A DNA stretch of 64,000 nucleotides, taken from positions 20,437,698-20,501,697 of the forward strand of contig NW_024881321.1 in assembly GCF_018691265.1 (NCBI RefSeq), read 5' to 3'. The translations under genes were made by a program, and so were the position numbers. Below the pieces are notes generated by a model, which saw only the letters and a program-made list of their open reading frames with translations, did no database searches and was not told where the DNA came from. Position 1 is the stretch's first letter. Each line of letters opens with the position of its first letter. Positions 1 through 14,630 of the stretch are shown here, piece by piece. Source of the DNA: Tyto alba. Taxonomy: Eukaryota; Chordata; Aves; Strigiformes; Tytonidae.

Positions 1-3000
1 CTTGGACATCTTACACATTTTTTTGATATATGTTGTAAATTCCAATTAGTAGTTTCTAACATTAGGAAAGTCTTGTTAACATTCTTCAGTATTAATAATA
101 TGGAATGGATTTTCTTTGAAATAAGCTGATTATATTTCTCTATTAATTTTGTCTCCACTATAGATTTTGTCACAAGTCACAAAATAATAGTACTCCTTAT
201 TTAAAGAGAAAAATATATTTTATATCACAATTAAAAATATTTTTGCAAAATACTATAAAGTGTTAACTCTAGCAAAGTCAGTTCAATTAAGCTTTACTGT
301 GGTAATTAACAGACTTTAAGAACCACAGAGTTTGGATTAGTATAGTTTGATGTTTAGTCAGTTATCACAGCTATTAAAAATCCTTGGCTTAATTAAGCAC
401 TGACAGATTGACAAACCTTGTGACAAGTGGTTAGCTGTGAAAATTTACAGCATTCTACCTCCTTTAAAGCCATAAATACCTTATGAACACATCACTACTT
501 CTCTTTCCAGTATCTTTTAGAACTGAAATGACAGAAGTCTACCAAAGTAATTTAGATGGGTTTAGGTGACATTACCTATCAGGTTTTAGCATATAGAGTC
601 TGTATCATTTACAACACTTGACAGACAGATAAGATGATAAGATCCCTGGTTCCCATGTAAGTAGGACTTAATCCGAACCTTGATTAGATAAATCATTCAA
701 TTAAATTTAATTTACAAGTGAGGTTACTAGGTCTGTTTGAATGTTTATGGTCAAGTACTTTCTCAAAAACCTTACAAGATCAAGATTAATCAAATACTCT
801 GTCATGACTACTAGTTTGACAATGACTTAAAGAATTCATCAGTATCTTCAAAACTTCTAGTTCTCCTCAAAATTCAGAACATTTCTCCCTTAGTTTAGGC
901 TTATAAGATTTAAACATTTCAACCTGAGCTTATCCTAAGTTTTTCTTATAGTCAGTGGAGAGAAACATGCAATTGACCTGAACTGTCTGAGATCTTACAT
1001 CTGAAGATGAGACAAACTGATCCTGAAGATTTTAATTTTTCTTTACCGGCCATGGAAGGCAATCGTCACAGATATTGATGACCAGTTTTAAATATTTAAA
1101 GCTACGTGAGGTGAGTCATCCCCTTGGATGCCCAGCTTTTAGTGTTTTTACTTACTGGTGAAAAAGATCATGTCTCTATCTCCAGCTGTTTTTTTGAAGT
1201 AATAGGCTCATACTACAACAAAGAATGCCAAGTCATTCAGTCATCTGTAGTGATGAATTTCATAAAACCTAGAATGTCCACCTTATGTATACATAAAAAA
1301 AAAAAAATCATGTTACTCGTTCCTTGATACCTTTTTTTTCACAGTTAAAAAGCATGCCTTCATTTATTTGCACTTGGCATATACATACACATGCACACAT
1401 ACATATATAAAAATGGCACTCATATACTCAATCCTCAGTTCAATTCAATATTTTTGTATGCTAAAATGTTACACTGACACCTAACTTCAAAGTTATTGCT
1501 TAATTAAACAATGCAAAATACACAATAATTCATATTTTGATTTAGCTTAGTGTTTTATTGCCAGTACAAAAGCAGCATATGATGGGTAGAATAATGACTA
1601 TACTGCCACAGTGTTGTGTAGTGTTAAATGGAGAGGGCCACATCTGTACTGTTAAAAGAGTTCCACACAGTAAGAAGCCTAAGGTCTTTGTGAAGTCCAT
1701 GGGTTCCCTCTGGGGTTAAACAAACTGTCCAGAACAAGCAACCAGCAGAGCTGAAGCCTCACAACAAAGCACTGAAAAGTAGGGAAAATTTTGTTAAATG
1801 AAGCTGATGATTTCAGTGAATTCTGGATGTAACTTATAATAAGGTGAAGACAAGTAGAAATGTATGAATTGGCAGGTAGAGTTATTTTTCTACTGTAAGA
1901 CCTGAACTAAGGATTGCATAAGCAATTTAAAGAACTTTCCACTATCATATCTATAAAATGTGTGTAAACATACTTCAGAACAAAAAGTGTTTTATGACCT
2001 GCACAATAAATCAGGAACCCAGATGAGGACAGGTATGAAAAAGGTGTTTCAGTAATAGAATGCAGCTGTCTGCTTTCCAAACTGAAGGTGCTGTATCAAA
2101 CTGACTGTGATGAAACTGTGTGCAGTATTGAAAGATTTTTGGTTTGAAATATTTTTCCTGTATCAATATGTTAATTCTCCTGCAGCTTGATTCTGATCTT
2201 TGCAATTATTTTACAAACTATTATCTGGAAAGCAACAGAACTCTATCTATGAATCAATAAATAATGTTTTAAAACACAATTAATATGTTTTTGTCACCAT
2301 TAACCTTATAACATCTTATCATCCCACCAAACAACAGAAGTAGAACTGAAATCAACTGGCTAATCAGTGGTATGGAATGACTTCCATATAAAGACTCTGT
2401 ACACAGATGAGGAATTTTCAAGTATCTATGAAGATACAAATACGAATGATATGAAATAGAGGTCTTTAAAATCCTAAAGGGACTGTCATGATCATCTGTG
2501 ATTGTCAAACTGAAGAGTAAGACTGGAGTTCAGAATGATCTTGACTTATTAGTGAAACTGGATGAAAGAAATGAGATGGATATTCAACATGGACCATCAT
2601 AAAATAGGAATAATTAACTGAAGAAATACAAGGTGAGAAAAACCTTTTAACAACAGTTCTTAAGAAAAGGCTCTGAGATTACAAGGAACCAGAATTTATG
2701 CCATATTGTTATGAAGAAGACAATTAACTTGAGATATTTAAATAGGAATTAAGACTTGTAAATGATCCATCTGCTTTATTTAGCAACATGAAGTGCCAGC
2801 TGGAAATCAGGTTTAGGTACCACAGCGTCTTAATATGTAGCCTAAATGAAGAGAATCTTAATGAGAGCAACAGAAACATTCACTAGTATGAAAAATGTGA
2901 TGTGTGAGAAATTAATGAAAGACATGATGTTGCTTACCTTAAAGAACAGGAGATTATAGAGGCCATGATAACACCCATCAGATACGTAAAAGAATTTTCC

Positions 3001-6000
3001 AAAGAGGAAAAGAATTTTCACAAGAGGAAATGAATAATCTGTTTTCCATAACTAGGGCAGATAAAAGCAGTAATAAGTTGCTGTTGTTTGGTTGGGGCTC
3101 TTTTTAGCAAACTGGTCATTGTTTGATATCAGGAAAATTTTGTGAAGGTAAGAGGAGTAAAGAACAGAACAAATTAAATATATATTGTGTGGTCTACATC
3201 ACTGGAATACTGTCAGAAAGAGATATACCTGATCATGCCAGGGCAAAATTATAGATGATGATTTCTGAAGTAATAGTAATATTATTTTCTTATGATTCTT
3301 TTTCACAAGAATCTAGTGAAATTCTGTAATGTGCATACAAATAATGTGTTAATTTTTTGAAATAAAATAATTGAGCTCAAAGCTACAGGATAACATTGAA
3401 TTTAAAAGTATAAATAGCTTGAAGAAGTGACTAAACAGATTTGCCTATGATATTCTATAACTAGAACAAGCAGTGGTCTAAGTGCTGTAGTCACAGAATT
3501 GCTGCATCACTTGAATATTACACTGGAAAGATTATTTTGAGGCAAGCTGTTATGTTTACAGCTTTCTACATATGCTTTTAAAATCTGCCATCGTAAAGAT
3601 AGCTCCTGGAAAAATATCTTAGATTCCCTAGTGTTCATCCTGATGTTTTTTCGTTCCTTTTATCATTTATTCAACCTATTTGCCTGTTAAAGAAACCACA
3701 ACAAAACAACAAAAAAAATGAGTTTTCTATATGTATAAAACAATAATATGCATTGTTAAGTCCTTTAAATAAATATAATTCATCACTCTTTTTGATATTG
3801 CGCATAACTATCAGATTTCATAGATGTGTTGTAATACTTCTAGTGTACTTGGGGACTCTCTTGGTAAAATGTAAGATTAGAGAGACACTATAATCAGTGT
3901 TCTGCAGAAGATCACTTGATGTTTCAGGCATAAATTATTTATGTTGGTTGATGCAACAAGTCCAGTTCAGCCTTCTCTTCTGGAATGGGCAGAATATAAA
4001 GAACATGTATGAAAATCTGTGAGAACTAGCTACTCATTCAGTTTTTGATGGAGGTGAAACACTTTATTCCTTTAGGGAGAAAGAAGAAGAAAAAAGAATA
4101 AAAGTTATAATAGTGTATATCCTCAGCAGATGATTCAAAAGGACTTTGTCCTTCCAAGGAAACTGAAAGAATAATTCTCTGTCAACATGTGAGTTTGGTG
4201 ATAATGCAGTTGGAAAGGCCTCTCATCACAGAAGGAAGCAGAGGCCTGGGAAAGTTGGTGAAAAGAAAACACACATAATATCAGAAAATTGAAATGTAGG
4301 ATGCAGTTACTGGGGAAATAAGAAAAAGATGTGAGTTTATTAACCAATTTTACTTGTAAGTAGACTTTACAGTAATTTTTTAAAATTAGACTTCTGAAAA
4401 CTATAAACAGAAATTATAAACAATGTTCCTGAGAGGATCAGAAAAATCTGATTAAATATAGGAAAAATTTAAAGTAAATAAATTCTCGTAAAAAAAAGAA
4501 AGTCTGTACTTTTTCAAAGATAATAGACCTGAGCAAAGCCTGGAATAAAGTGCAAACATTGTTAGAGATGGAAATGAAAAATTGGATGCTTCTGAGGTAG
4601 TTGAGATACTTTAAAGATAGAGTGGATGGAAAAATTTAAAGATAAGAATGTCAGTTTTCATAAATTTGATACGTGAACAATGTTTAATGTACTTCCAAAT
4701 GCAGCAACAGAAAATTAGCAAATATCATCTTAGCAAATATGTACTCTGAAAAGCAAGACCATTTCTTTGTTTCCTTCAGTGACAGTCTGAATAGAATTAA
4801 AAAGCTACTGTTTAGATTAGAGACACTTCCAATTAATGCAAATAATTAGAAGAACACACCTTTGCTGTATTGGTATTTCTGTGCATATTCATTTCTGGGC
4901 TCTTATGCCAGAATGGTAGTAGGAGACCTCAAGAAGACAATGCTTCTCAGAGTACTTGGAGCCATGTCAGGAAAGGAAAATTCAGGGAATTTCTATATGG
5001 GTGGATGAAGATGCGCTCCTGCTCCTTGAGGCTGTGTTTGAAATTTCGGGACAGTGGAAATTTGTTCTAGAAACCACTGAGATACATTAATGTGGCACAG
5101 TGCCACAACAAATATATCTCATGTTACTGCCAGCCTGACAGATATATCTGATCTTTACTAGGAGTCATGCTCACTTAGAAACAGCACCAGGCAAAAATAA
5201 CTACTCAGTTTGTTGACTGGAGTTGCCTATCTTTAGTCCAGGTTCCAGAACAAGAGAAAAACATCATTTCTTTCTATGTGCATAATACTCTGTGTAGACA
5301 TCAGGCTGTTCTCCAGATATACAGCTGAGGAGCATCATGTTTCTTATTCACTTCATCCAATATATATTAATATACTATTAATATAGCTTTATATGTTTAT
5401 AGTATATAATATATTTTTATATGTGTGAAAATGTATGTGTGTGTACATATATATACTCAGGTGTATATCATCAGATACATCTCATCTTAAGGTAAGTATT
5501 TAAGAGCAATCACATGAATCATCTTCTGTAATTCCTACAGAATCTTCTTGTGCAGAATGCTGATGTAACATGAAATAAATGCATCTTACACCATAAGCAT
5601 GAGTTTTGAGCTTACTTCAACATACAGAACTCTACTGTTTTTCTACTAGTTCTTTTTGGAATAACAAACATTTTCTTATTCATTTGTGGAAGACGGAATT
5701 GTTTTGTGATACTCAATTTCCTTTTTCTTACTGACTGAACTGATCATAAGCAATTGATACAGAAAGATTACCTTCAGAGACAGAGAAGGGCAACAAAAGC
5801 TAGCTGAAGACAATTGGTCTAAGGTATGTCTATTGTTCAGCAGATGCTCACACACTATGTCAGGATTAGTAAGTGGTGTGGCAGAGTGGATCTGCAAAGG
5901 GAACCAGCTGGTGCTGGGGACCTGGTATGTCAACTCTATATGCATTTCAGGACATTTCACAAATGCTAGGGTGGTCCCATGGGCTGAACATCCATTAACA

Positions 6001-9000
6001 GTTGGAAGAAATTATGTTTGTTCCTTGAGCATATCTTCCATTTTACTTTCAGCTAAACCAAATCCATTTAGCATTCTTTCAGGCTACATTGTAAGGAGAG
6101 TGACTCCACAATAATCAGATTTAGTTTCAAAAATGCATTCCTGATCTGACCTAAAACTCAATTTTAGTTACACCCAGTGTATTTTGCACCAACAGGGATA
6201 GGCCTTTTGGCATACACATTGTAGAATGTGAGTACTAGGCTGTTTAAAACTGGCTAAAATGAAACTCTGTTAAGGTCGAAGCTCTGGCCAATTGGGTGAA
6301 AGAACCGTATTTGTCAGTGCTCTAAGAACTGCTATAAAATTAAATTGAAAAGTCAGGAAGACAAACATGAGCATTTATATGGCCATTATGCACATATGCT
6401 TCAACTATTTAAGTTCACAAAATGGTGTGTATGTTTATCCCATCACTCTCCAGTTCCAAATAAATAAGGAAAAAAAAAAGAAAATAAAAGATGACTTGTA
6501 GTGCTGCCTCAAACAGCTATTCTTTTTCATTTGTCCAAGTCACTTTTAAACTTTCTCTTAAACTTCCAATTATGTAGTAGCTTTTTGGATTTTTTTTTTT
6601 TTTAATATTGTTTTTCTTCATTATTGCTTGATAGATGCCTATACATGCATACTATATTTTACTTTTGCACAGGAGACCCACCAATGACCTTGTATGCTAA
6701 AAAGTATTGCTGGACAGGTGGCTGAAGGCATCTGCTTCTTCCTGCAAATATTTTTTTTTCTTAAATCTCTGTGGGGATAGTGAAGGAAGAACAGGAATTA
6801 AGGGAGGACTGTTATAAACAAAACTATAGACATCCTCCATATGGTTGTGAACATGTTTCCCTAGGCTTGGCCTTGAACAGTCCAATCCCCTGCAGGGCAA
6901 GTTCACTGAAGTGCAATGGCCTGCTATTAGAGGACTGTGTTTTCTAACACCTGGGCGATGAATGGAGTTTCCAGCTAGTAATTAGACACCTCTTGCAGGC
7001 AGCAGAAGAGTCTCTTTTTGTACATTGTTTTCAAAGGTGGGGGTGGGGATGGGGCACCTAAAAAGCAGAAAGAAAAAAGCTTCCTGTATGGTGTTTCATG
7101 TTAGCTTACACTCTGTCAGGAAAAAAACCTGGGATTGAAGTTAGTTTCATATTAAATTTCATAAGGGGACATTCCTGCTGGATTCTCAACTGATTTTTTC
7201 ACTCTCTTAAAACTCAATATCATATTACAGGTATTGAAAATAAATGTGTTTTGAAAGCTAATGGGTAATGAGGCACTTAAGAGAAATCCCTGGACCCCTA
7301 CATCTCTCTGGAGCCCAGAGAAGTTAGCATTCATTGACAGCTCCAAGGGGATTTATTTAAGCCTAAAATAAGTATTTCTTTGGACTTAATTATAGGAAGT
7401 GCTTAAACTGCTGAATTCAAATGCCAAAAGGGATTCATTTAGTCTGAAGTGAATCTTTTCCTGTTCTGAAATTAAATCTCTCAAAACAGTTTGAAACAAG
7501 AAACAAAAAAAGTTGAGTGAATATTACCTATTTTTTTTTATTGTTCTTATGCCTACTTTTGAGCTATTCTTTATGCCTATATGCTAAAAAACCTCTTATT
7601 TGGGAGGCAGCTCTTGTTCACCTCCCTGATACCTTCTGAAACAGGTACAACAAACACTTTTGTTACAGCAATATAAGCAGTTAGCAGCTCAATGTTTAAA
7701 GATTTTAACTGTTTGAAAAATAAAGGTTTTATGACTTTTGTGGGTTTTCATGTGTATATACTGCCTGTGATTAACACATGAATGATTGATTATTGGTTAT
7801 TAAATTACAGCTCTAGTTCAGCCTCTCCTGTAACTCTCTTATTGGAATTTGCACGTCAAAAGTTCTGACAAAGTGCATTTTCAGGGCGTGCAGTGAAACT
7901 CACTGACAGCAGATATCTGGACCTGATCTCTTAGCAGATAAAGACTCCCGATACACTATAATAGCCTGAAGATTCAGTATCACTTGCAAGCACAAAAGAT
8001 CTGCATTGGAAGTCCATGCAACTGTACAGCAGCATGGGTACATCTATTTGGGGTAATTATCAATATTCGTGGCATGATTTGTGCTCAGTTGGACCAATGC
8101 AAATACATGAAAGTGTTACTGATATTTATTTATATTCCTCTAAGTATTTTGTATGGAGATTAGGGACTTGCTCCTGTGCTTTTTTGTTTGCTCTACCTTA
8201 ATATATACCTCTCCCGGTGAAACAAACAGAAGTAAAAAATACTACATCTCTGGATTTTTCTGAGTTTGTAATGTTAGGACTTATCTCTCAATTTTTCCCA
8301 AAGTATCCAGAGTTTCCCAAACCTCCTGGCCTATACCTTCTTTAATTTCTAAGTCACTCTCACCCAGAGCTTCTTAATGGTGTAACAACTATGAAATTCT
8401 GATGATGATAGCATAAAAAACTTCATATAAATGTCTTGGTGTGGTAAAATTTGATATTTTTTTGTTGTGTTGTTTTAAAAATAAAAGGAAATCTGTTTTG
8501 TCCCCAGGTCCAGCCCTAGGGAGGGACTGATATGGCTGACTCTGAATTCTCTGAAATTCTCTGGATTGTCTGAAACCACTTGTATCACATTATTCTGAAG
8601 GCAGTACTAACATTAGCCAGGTGGAAATCAATGTCTTCTCCATGGCATCAGTTAACTGAACTATTCTGTTCCTTCAGTTTCTCATGATGTCTCAGGCAAC
8701 TGGCCTTTCTTCACTTCCTTGAAACTCTGTCACTGCAAAACATGGATTCAGAGAAGAGAGGAAAAGATTAAAATAGGGAAATGTTGCCGTTTAACTAAAT
8801 CCCAGCTCCTTCTCCCCAGCTAAATAATGACATAGTCACCTTGGAGAAGAGATAACATTGTGTCCCAGAGAATGGAAAAGGGACTCTTCACATGGTTTTG
8901 CACCACTCCTGCATCTCAGGCTGTTATTATCTACATTAACAATTACATATACATTTTGTTCTCCTGACTGGAAATCTAAGGGTTGTGCTGTAGTCACAAC

Positions 9001-9624
9001 AAGCATATGAAATAACATCCGACATAAGGAAGAGCTGCTCCTTTTTTATACTAATATTTATATCTGCTTCATTAGAGCAGAAAATACTTGCTGAACAGGC
9101 ACATGAAAATTCGAAACTACTGGTTAGGACAGAAAAAAAACTCAAGCAAATCAAGCTGCATTAAAATGTATGAGGATATTGATACAGTTGGTCCAGAGTT
9201 TTTATTGTTAAAAATAATAACACTCTCCTGCCTGAAGCATTTCTAAGTCACTTTGGACAACAAAAAAAATCAAACTAAGATGACTTAATGATTCACATGA
9301 TTTTAATACAATGTAAAAACATTAATGAATTTGTTATATAGTGTTGAGTTTACATGATTACCAGTTCTTTATAGTGCATTTATCAAGTAAGCATGCCTTT
9401 TCACAGCAGCTGAGTTTTTTTACCACAGGATCTATTTAGCCATATAGCTTTAAATCCTGTTGATCTCTTTCTTTCATGATGATGATTAGTTTATTTTCTT
9501 ATTTGTTTTTAACCTTGGGATTCTAACAAGACATTGCTATTATTTCTCCTTCATATTTTTTCAGTCAGACGTATATGTATGCTTGTGTGTACATGCTAAT
9601 ATATTTAGAATATAGGTGTGTGTA
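1..9624. other. AT-rich intergenic or intronic DNA, no gene recognised
   Basis: No gene, RNA or transposon could be supported here. The open frames are short (under about 100 codons), overlap on opposite strands, and show no recognisable motif. AT- and TG-rich simple sequence lies at about 5355-5460, and short homopolymer runs occur near 1297 (A) and 6590 (T). A GC-richer patch at about 5830-6000 contains several donor-like GGTATGT strings but no convincing exon. Confidence 0.6.
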
Positions 9625-10692
9625 TGTTGTGGTTTGACTCTGGTCAGCAGCCAACCACCACGCAGCCACTGTCTCTCCCTTCCCCTCTGGCAATAAGAAG
9701 GGACAGAGAGCCAGGCTTGGGGTTCGATAGGACTGGGATGGGGAAAAAATCACCCTTTATGGGCACGAGCAAAAGGCAGACTCGTTAGGGGAAGAAAAAA
9801 AGAACATATATTTATTACAGACACTAACAACACTTAACAGAGTAAGACAGTGGGAAGCATTGACACATCCTGAGAACACCTTCCCCCCACCCCTCCCTTC
9901 TTCCCGGGCTCAGTTCTGCTCCCGATATCTCTACCTCCTCCCCCCAGCGGCACAGGGGCAGAGAATGGGAGGTGAAGTCAGTGCTACCACTTCTTCCATC
10001 TTCAGTGGGGGGAGATTCTGGAACTTGTTCCCCCTGCTCCATCGTGGTCCCCCTCTCACAGGAGACAGCCCTCCACAAACTTTCTCCGATGTGAGTCCCT
10101 CCCACGGGCCGCAGCGTTCCCCACACTGCTCTGTCATAGGACACCAACTGCCTCCAACTGGATTCTCTCCCACAGCTGCAGCCCTTCCCAAGCTGCTCCA
10201 GCGTGGGACACCCCACATTCTGCAATCCTCCCACCGCTGTATTACAGCATCAGGGCTACCTTTTCCCACAAGACCCTGGCCTTCTTTGGGCACAGAACCT
10301 TGATCATCCAGGTGAAAAAACACAGGCCATAAATCAATGTTTGCTCCACTGTAGATCTTCATGGGTGGCAGGGTGGGGGCTTCCCTGCTGTCTCATCACA
10401 GGATACAGGGGGGTCTCTGCTCCAGCATACCTCCCCCCTCCTTCCTCTGTTCCTCCACTGACCTTGGTGTTCACGCAGCTGCCGCAACTCCTCCTCACAA
10501 GTCCAACTGCACATCACCACATCCCTTCTTAAATACATTATCGCAGAGTCACAGCTGATTGGCTCAGTTTTTGAGCAGAGGTTGAGCTGACTTGGAGCTG
10601 GAGGAGCTTTGAGAAGCTTCTCACAGGAGGACGCTTCTATAGCCCCCTCCCCTGCTACCAAAAAATCCCACCACTCACACAAACCCAGGACA
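9625..10692 (-). mobile_element. Solo LTR, group A (ERVL-like), complete with TSD
   Basis: On the minus strand the element starts TGTCCTGGGTTTG and ends CCACAACA, giving canonical TG...CA termini. It is flanked by a perfect 5-bp target duplication, GTGTA at 9620-9624 and 10693-10697. A TATA-like box (TATTTAAGAAGG) lies at 10524-10535 and an AATAAA signal at 9811-9816 on the minus strand. GC-rich U3/R sequence contains two copies of a roughly 68-70 bp unit (near 10101 and 10169). No gag, pol or env region adjoins it, so it is a solo LTR. The long open frames inside it (136-147 codons on both strands) are by-products of GC-rich sequence. The 5-bp duplication favours ERVL-type integration; exact family naming needs a repeat library. 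Confidence 0.9.
9811..9816 (-). terminator. LTR polyadenylation signal AATAAA
   Basis: Reverse complement of tttatt inside the group A LTR. The same signal sits at the equivalent place in the two sister copies, at 28452-28457 (minus) and 48451-48456 (plus). Confidence 0.6.
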
Positions 10693-12009
10693 GTGTATCA
10701 AATGAAAATATACAGGTATTTATTCTATAGATTTTATGGAATTCAATAGATTCTGCTATACACAAACCAAGCTTCTGTCTAGAAGCCACCATTTAAGTTG
10801 GTAGAAGATAATGAAGTACTGCTGTGGTCAGTAGTATGAGTTTTCAAGAAAAGTCTCCATTAAATATCACCATTGTTTACAGTTATATTGAATACTGTAG
10901 TTAGTATCATAAATATATTTACACTTATTGACATTATATATTAACTAAATATATATTATATATAATAATATATTGTTTTTAATATACTTAATTAACATCA
11001 TATATGAATTAAATTTTTTAGAAGCTGAAGCAAAAATATGTGAACAATACTTTTCCAAATTCAATTCAATATATTTTTTATAACATTATTGTTCTTTTTG
11101 TCACTAGTATGACCTTAGCTTGAATTACAGCTTACATTTTTACTGTATGACTAAAAAAAGGACATTCCTTTAATTTATTGTTTGTGTACCTGTCTTTAGT
11201 GCTGATATAGCTTCATGCAAGTACTGAGGATTTCAGAGACCAAAGGAAGGAAAGAAGCACATAAAGTTAGATGTGAATAATCATTACAATGCATCCTTGA
11301 AAAGATTGCTTTTCTGTCTTGAACTTCAGAAAAATTATGTTGTTTCAAGTTCCAAAGTGCATTACTCTGTACATTTGTAATATACAAGGAAGATAAACTG
11401 TGTCAAACAGCATATATCTGAGTTTGGTTTTGCTTTCCTTTGGCAAATCAAAGTATTAAAATTTTTTCAGGAAGATTAAAAATAAGTAGAAGTCTATGAC
11501 TTTTAAGATATTGTTGCCTTTGTTTCCTGGATACTGAACTGCTGATGTTACTCCCAGATATTCCTGCTCTCCTACTTAAGAAATAGTATGTAATAACGAT
11601 ATAATCTGAATTAGCAATGGAATAATTTAAGTTTGCAACACTGGGAGAAGCAGAGGCACAAATAAAGGGAACACCTTGGAAGAATACCACAGCAGCTGCA
11701 CACTGTGTAAGTGCATTCGTAAAATACATAAGAGATCACTTGGCTGATCTTCAGTGCTCTTTGTGAAATACGGTATGTCCTGTTTCAGCCACAGGGGCCA
11801 GATGTACCTCTTAAGCAGAATTTGACCCTGTTAGTTCAAGGAAGCTGGAACAAAGCCTTTACAAAATTCATGTTTAAAACTCAGTGTAGTATGCAGATTA
11901 TAATGTAGGCAGATGGCTGCTTACAAATCTACAGTTTTAATTACACAGATCTCAGCTGGAACAAAAAACCCCAGATATTCTAAGTAGTATTCTAGCAGCA
12001 TTCTAAACA
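10693..12009. other. AT-rich spacer, no gene
   Basis: The stretch between the group A LTR and the CR1 fragment holds AT-rich simple sequence (about 10915-11015, runs of TATATAAT type). Nothing else was recognised. Confidence 0.6.
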
Positions 12010-13259
12010 AACAACTTGAACCACTTTCCATCATTTCAGTCTTGGCTCATCAGGGAGGTCCCAGTTGACTGGAAGCTAGCAACTGTGATGTCCATCTACA
12101 AGAAGGGCTGGATGATGGATCTGGGGAACTACAGGACTGTCAGCCTGAGCTCAGTGTTGGGGAAGGGTTATGAAGCAGATCATCTTGAGTACCATCACAC
12201 AGCACATACAGGACAAGTGGACTATCAGGCCTAGTCAGCATGGGTTTTTGAAAGGCAGGTCCTGTTTGACTAACCTAATCTCCTTCTATGACCAGGTGAT
12301 CCACTTAGTGGGTGAGGGAAAGGCTGTGGATATTGTCTGCCAAGACTTTAGTAAAGCCTTTGACACCACTTCCCACAGCATTCTCCTGGAGAAACTGGTT
12401 GATCATGTCTTGGACAGGGTGTGCTCTTTGCTGGGTTAAAAACTGTCTGGATGGCTGGTCCCAAAGAGTGGTGGTGAATGGAGTTAAATCCAGTTGGTCA
12501 GTCACAAGTGGTGTTCCCCAGGGATCACTATTGGGTCTGGTTCTGCTTAATATCTTTATCAATGATCTGGATGAGGGGATTGTGTATACCCTCAGTAAGT
12601 TTGTCGATGACACCAAGTTGGGTGGGAATGTTTATCTGTTTGAGGGTAAGAAGACTCTACAAAGGGATATGGCCAGGCTGGATTGATGGACTGAGGTCAA
12701 TTATATGAGGTTCAACAAGGCTCAGCGCCAGGTCCTGCACTTGGGTCATAACAACCCCATGCAATTCTATAGGCCTGGGGAAGAGTGGCTAGAAAGCTGC
12801 ACAGTGGAAAAAGACCTGGGGGTGTTGGTTGACAGCCAGCTGAATATGAGCCAGCAGTGTGCCCAGGTGGCCAAGAAGGCCAATAGCATCCTGGACTATA
12901 TCAGAAATAGTGTGGCCAGCAGCACCAGGGAAGTGATTGTCCCCCCTGTACTCAGCACTATTGAGGCCACACCTCGAATACTGTGTTCAGTTTTGGGCTC
13001 CTCATGGCAAGAAAGACATTGAGGTGCTGGAGTGTGTTCAAAAAAAGGCAAAAAAGCTGGTGAAGAGTCTTATGAGGAGCAGCTGAAGGAACAGTTGTTT
13101 ACCCTGGAGAAAAGGAGGCTACTCTCTGCAGCTACCTGAAAGGTTGTAGCTAGGTGGGTATTGATCTCTTCTCCTGTCTAACACTTGGCAGTGTTATGTT
13201 AACAGTTGAACTTGATGATCTTAAAGTTCTTTTCCAACCTAAACTATTCTATGATTCTA
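12010..13259 (+). mobile_element. CR1 LINE fragment, ORF2 reverse transcriptase (broken)
   Basis: This is the 5'-truncated 3' part of a CR1 non-LTR retrotransposon. Translation in three shifting frames gives the RT order expected for CR1. First come the upstream fingers-type segment with WKLATV and a GNYR-like motif (about 12040-12170). Motif A follows (QDFSKAFD, 12341-12364), then motif B (TSGVPQGS, about 12501-12526), and motif C (FVDD at about 12600-12611, where FADD is usual). The RT C-terminal segment with [19 protein letters not shown] follows to about 13020. Frame changes occur near 12168 and 12415, and a TGA interrupts at 12684-12686. The 3' end carries the CR1 terminal motif attctatgattcta at about 13247-13259. 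The 5' boundary is approximate. The element cannot encode a functional enzyme. Confidence 0.9.
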
Positions 13260-13390
13260 AATCCACCCACAGATTTAATGTGTGTAAGCATGCTGATTTG
13301 CAAAAGATAAACATAAGTTCTGTTTCTAGAGAGTCTTGTAATGAATTTATATTTAATATTAAAGTAGAAAAATGTGAGTGAATGCACCAG

Positions 13391-13410
13391 AAAAAAAAAA
13401 AAAAAAAAAA
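13391..13410. repeat. Poly-A tract, 20 bp
   Basis: Uninterrupted A run about 130 bp downstream of the CR1 3' end. CR1 does not end in poly-A, so the tract is probably independent of that element. Confidence 0.8.
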
Positions 13411-14585
13411 GTCATTGTATTACTTTCAGTAACATACAAAGAAACACTCCTTTTTTTTAGAGTAGAAAAATAGGTCAGTATCCAGTACTGAAACACAATG
13501 TAGTAAATGACCACTGTAATCTCATGGTTGTGGATACAGAGGAATATTGTCAAGATCTTCCAACTGATTTAATTTCAGGCTTACCTAAATCAAGAAGCCG
13601 ATATTCAGTTGTCTCCCTCCGGTATTGAGTTTAATTAATATTTTCATTATATATACTCTGTATACTTTAGTGTTTTAGGAAAGAAATTCTGTCAAACATC
13701 ATGCTGTATATAGAAACTTACTTAGCATGTCAGTTATTATTGTATGTCAGAAAGCAGTAAAGGTGCTCAGAACATTTTAGCTACACTGAAATCAGTAAGA
13801 AAATTTCCCACTATCTTTAACATTGGGATTTCATCCTATGTTACTTTTGTCTCATAGCTTTATGAATATTTTGAATTGGATTGATTGAGTGGTGGAATCT
13901 GTTTTCATCTTACAAAAGTCTTGAGTTGCAACAGGGTAAATTATCCATCTGATGAGTCCTAAAGCTAACTGGAATAAATACATATCCTTCCAGGTCAAAT
14001 GTTTCTGAAAAATCTGTATATTCAGATCTGCTTTTACTGACTTCACAGTGAGATCTCTGGCCAGTGTCTTCAGTCTTGTTTCTTTTCAGTCCTTAAGTAG
14101 GTTTCCAAGGAAAGATGGTTTCAACCATATAATTAAAGATCACAGTGTCAAAGATCTTGGGAAAAGACTTGGGAATAGATACAAAACAGTTTTTCAAACC
14201 AGTTTTGTCCACCATTCCAAAGCTAATTGTTTGATGCTACCACACTAATATTTGCTGATGAGAAATTACATCCTTAGTGCCTTTTGATCCTTAATAATGT
14301 ATTGATTTTAAATTCAAACTGTGATGCTCTAACCCCATACAGTAGTTCCATTATACAAATTTACATCAAGGTATCCAAGTCTATGTTCAAACCAGCATAA
14401 ACCTGTTTTATCCAGTCTTTGCTCATATTCACTAATCCTCCAGATAAAAAGATAAAAGTACAAAGAATTCTTAACACATATTTGGAGAAAAAAATTAAAA
14501 ACTATAGTCAATCTTTTTAACCATGTTTTATCTCACTGTGATCACATGGCCTGTGTATATTCTAAACAATTTAATCAGAGTTGTG

Positions 14586-14630
14586 GTTTTGTTTTGTTTA
14601 ATTTTGTTTTGTTTTGTTTTTTTTTTTTTT
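14586..14630. repeat. (TTTTG)n simple repeat running into poly-T
   Basis: Several TTTTG pentamers with one AATT interruption grade into a run of T. It is a typical microsatellite. Confidence 0.75.

Noticed and set aside
5676..6114. Pair of 93-94 codon frames on opposite strands
   Set aside because: They overlap each other, have no recognisable domain, and have no start or splice context that favours either.
9824..10682. Overlapping open frames of 107-147 codons on both strands
   Set aside because: They lie entirely inside the GC-rich group A LTR, overlap in antisense, and have no homologue-like motif. They reflect few stop codons in GC-rich sequence.
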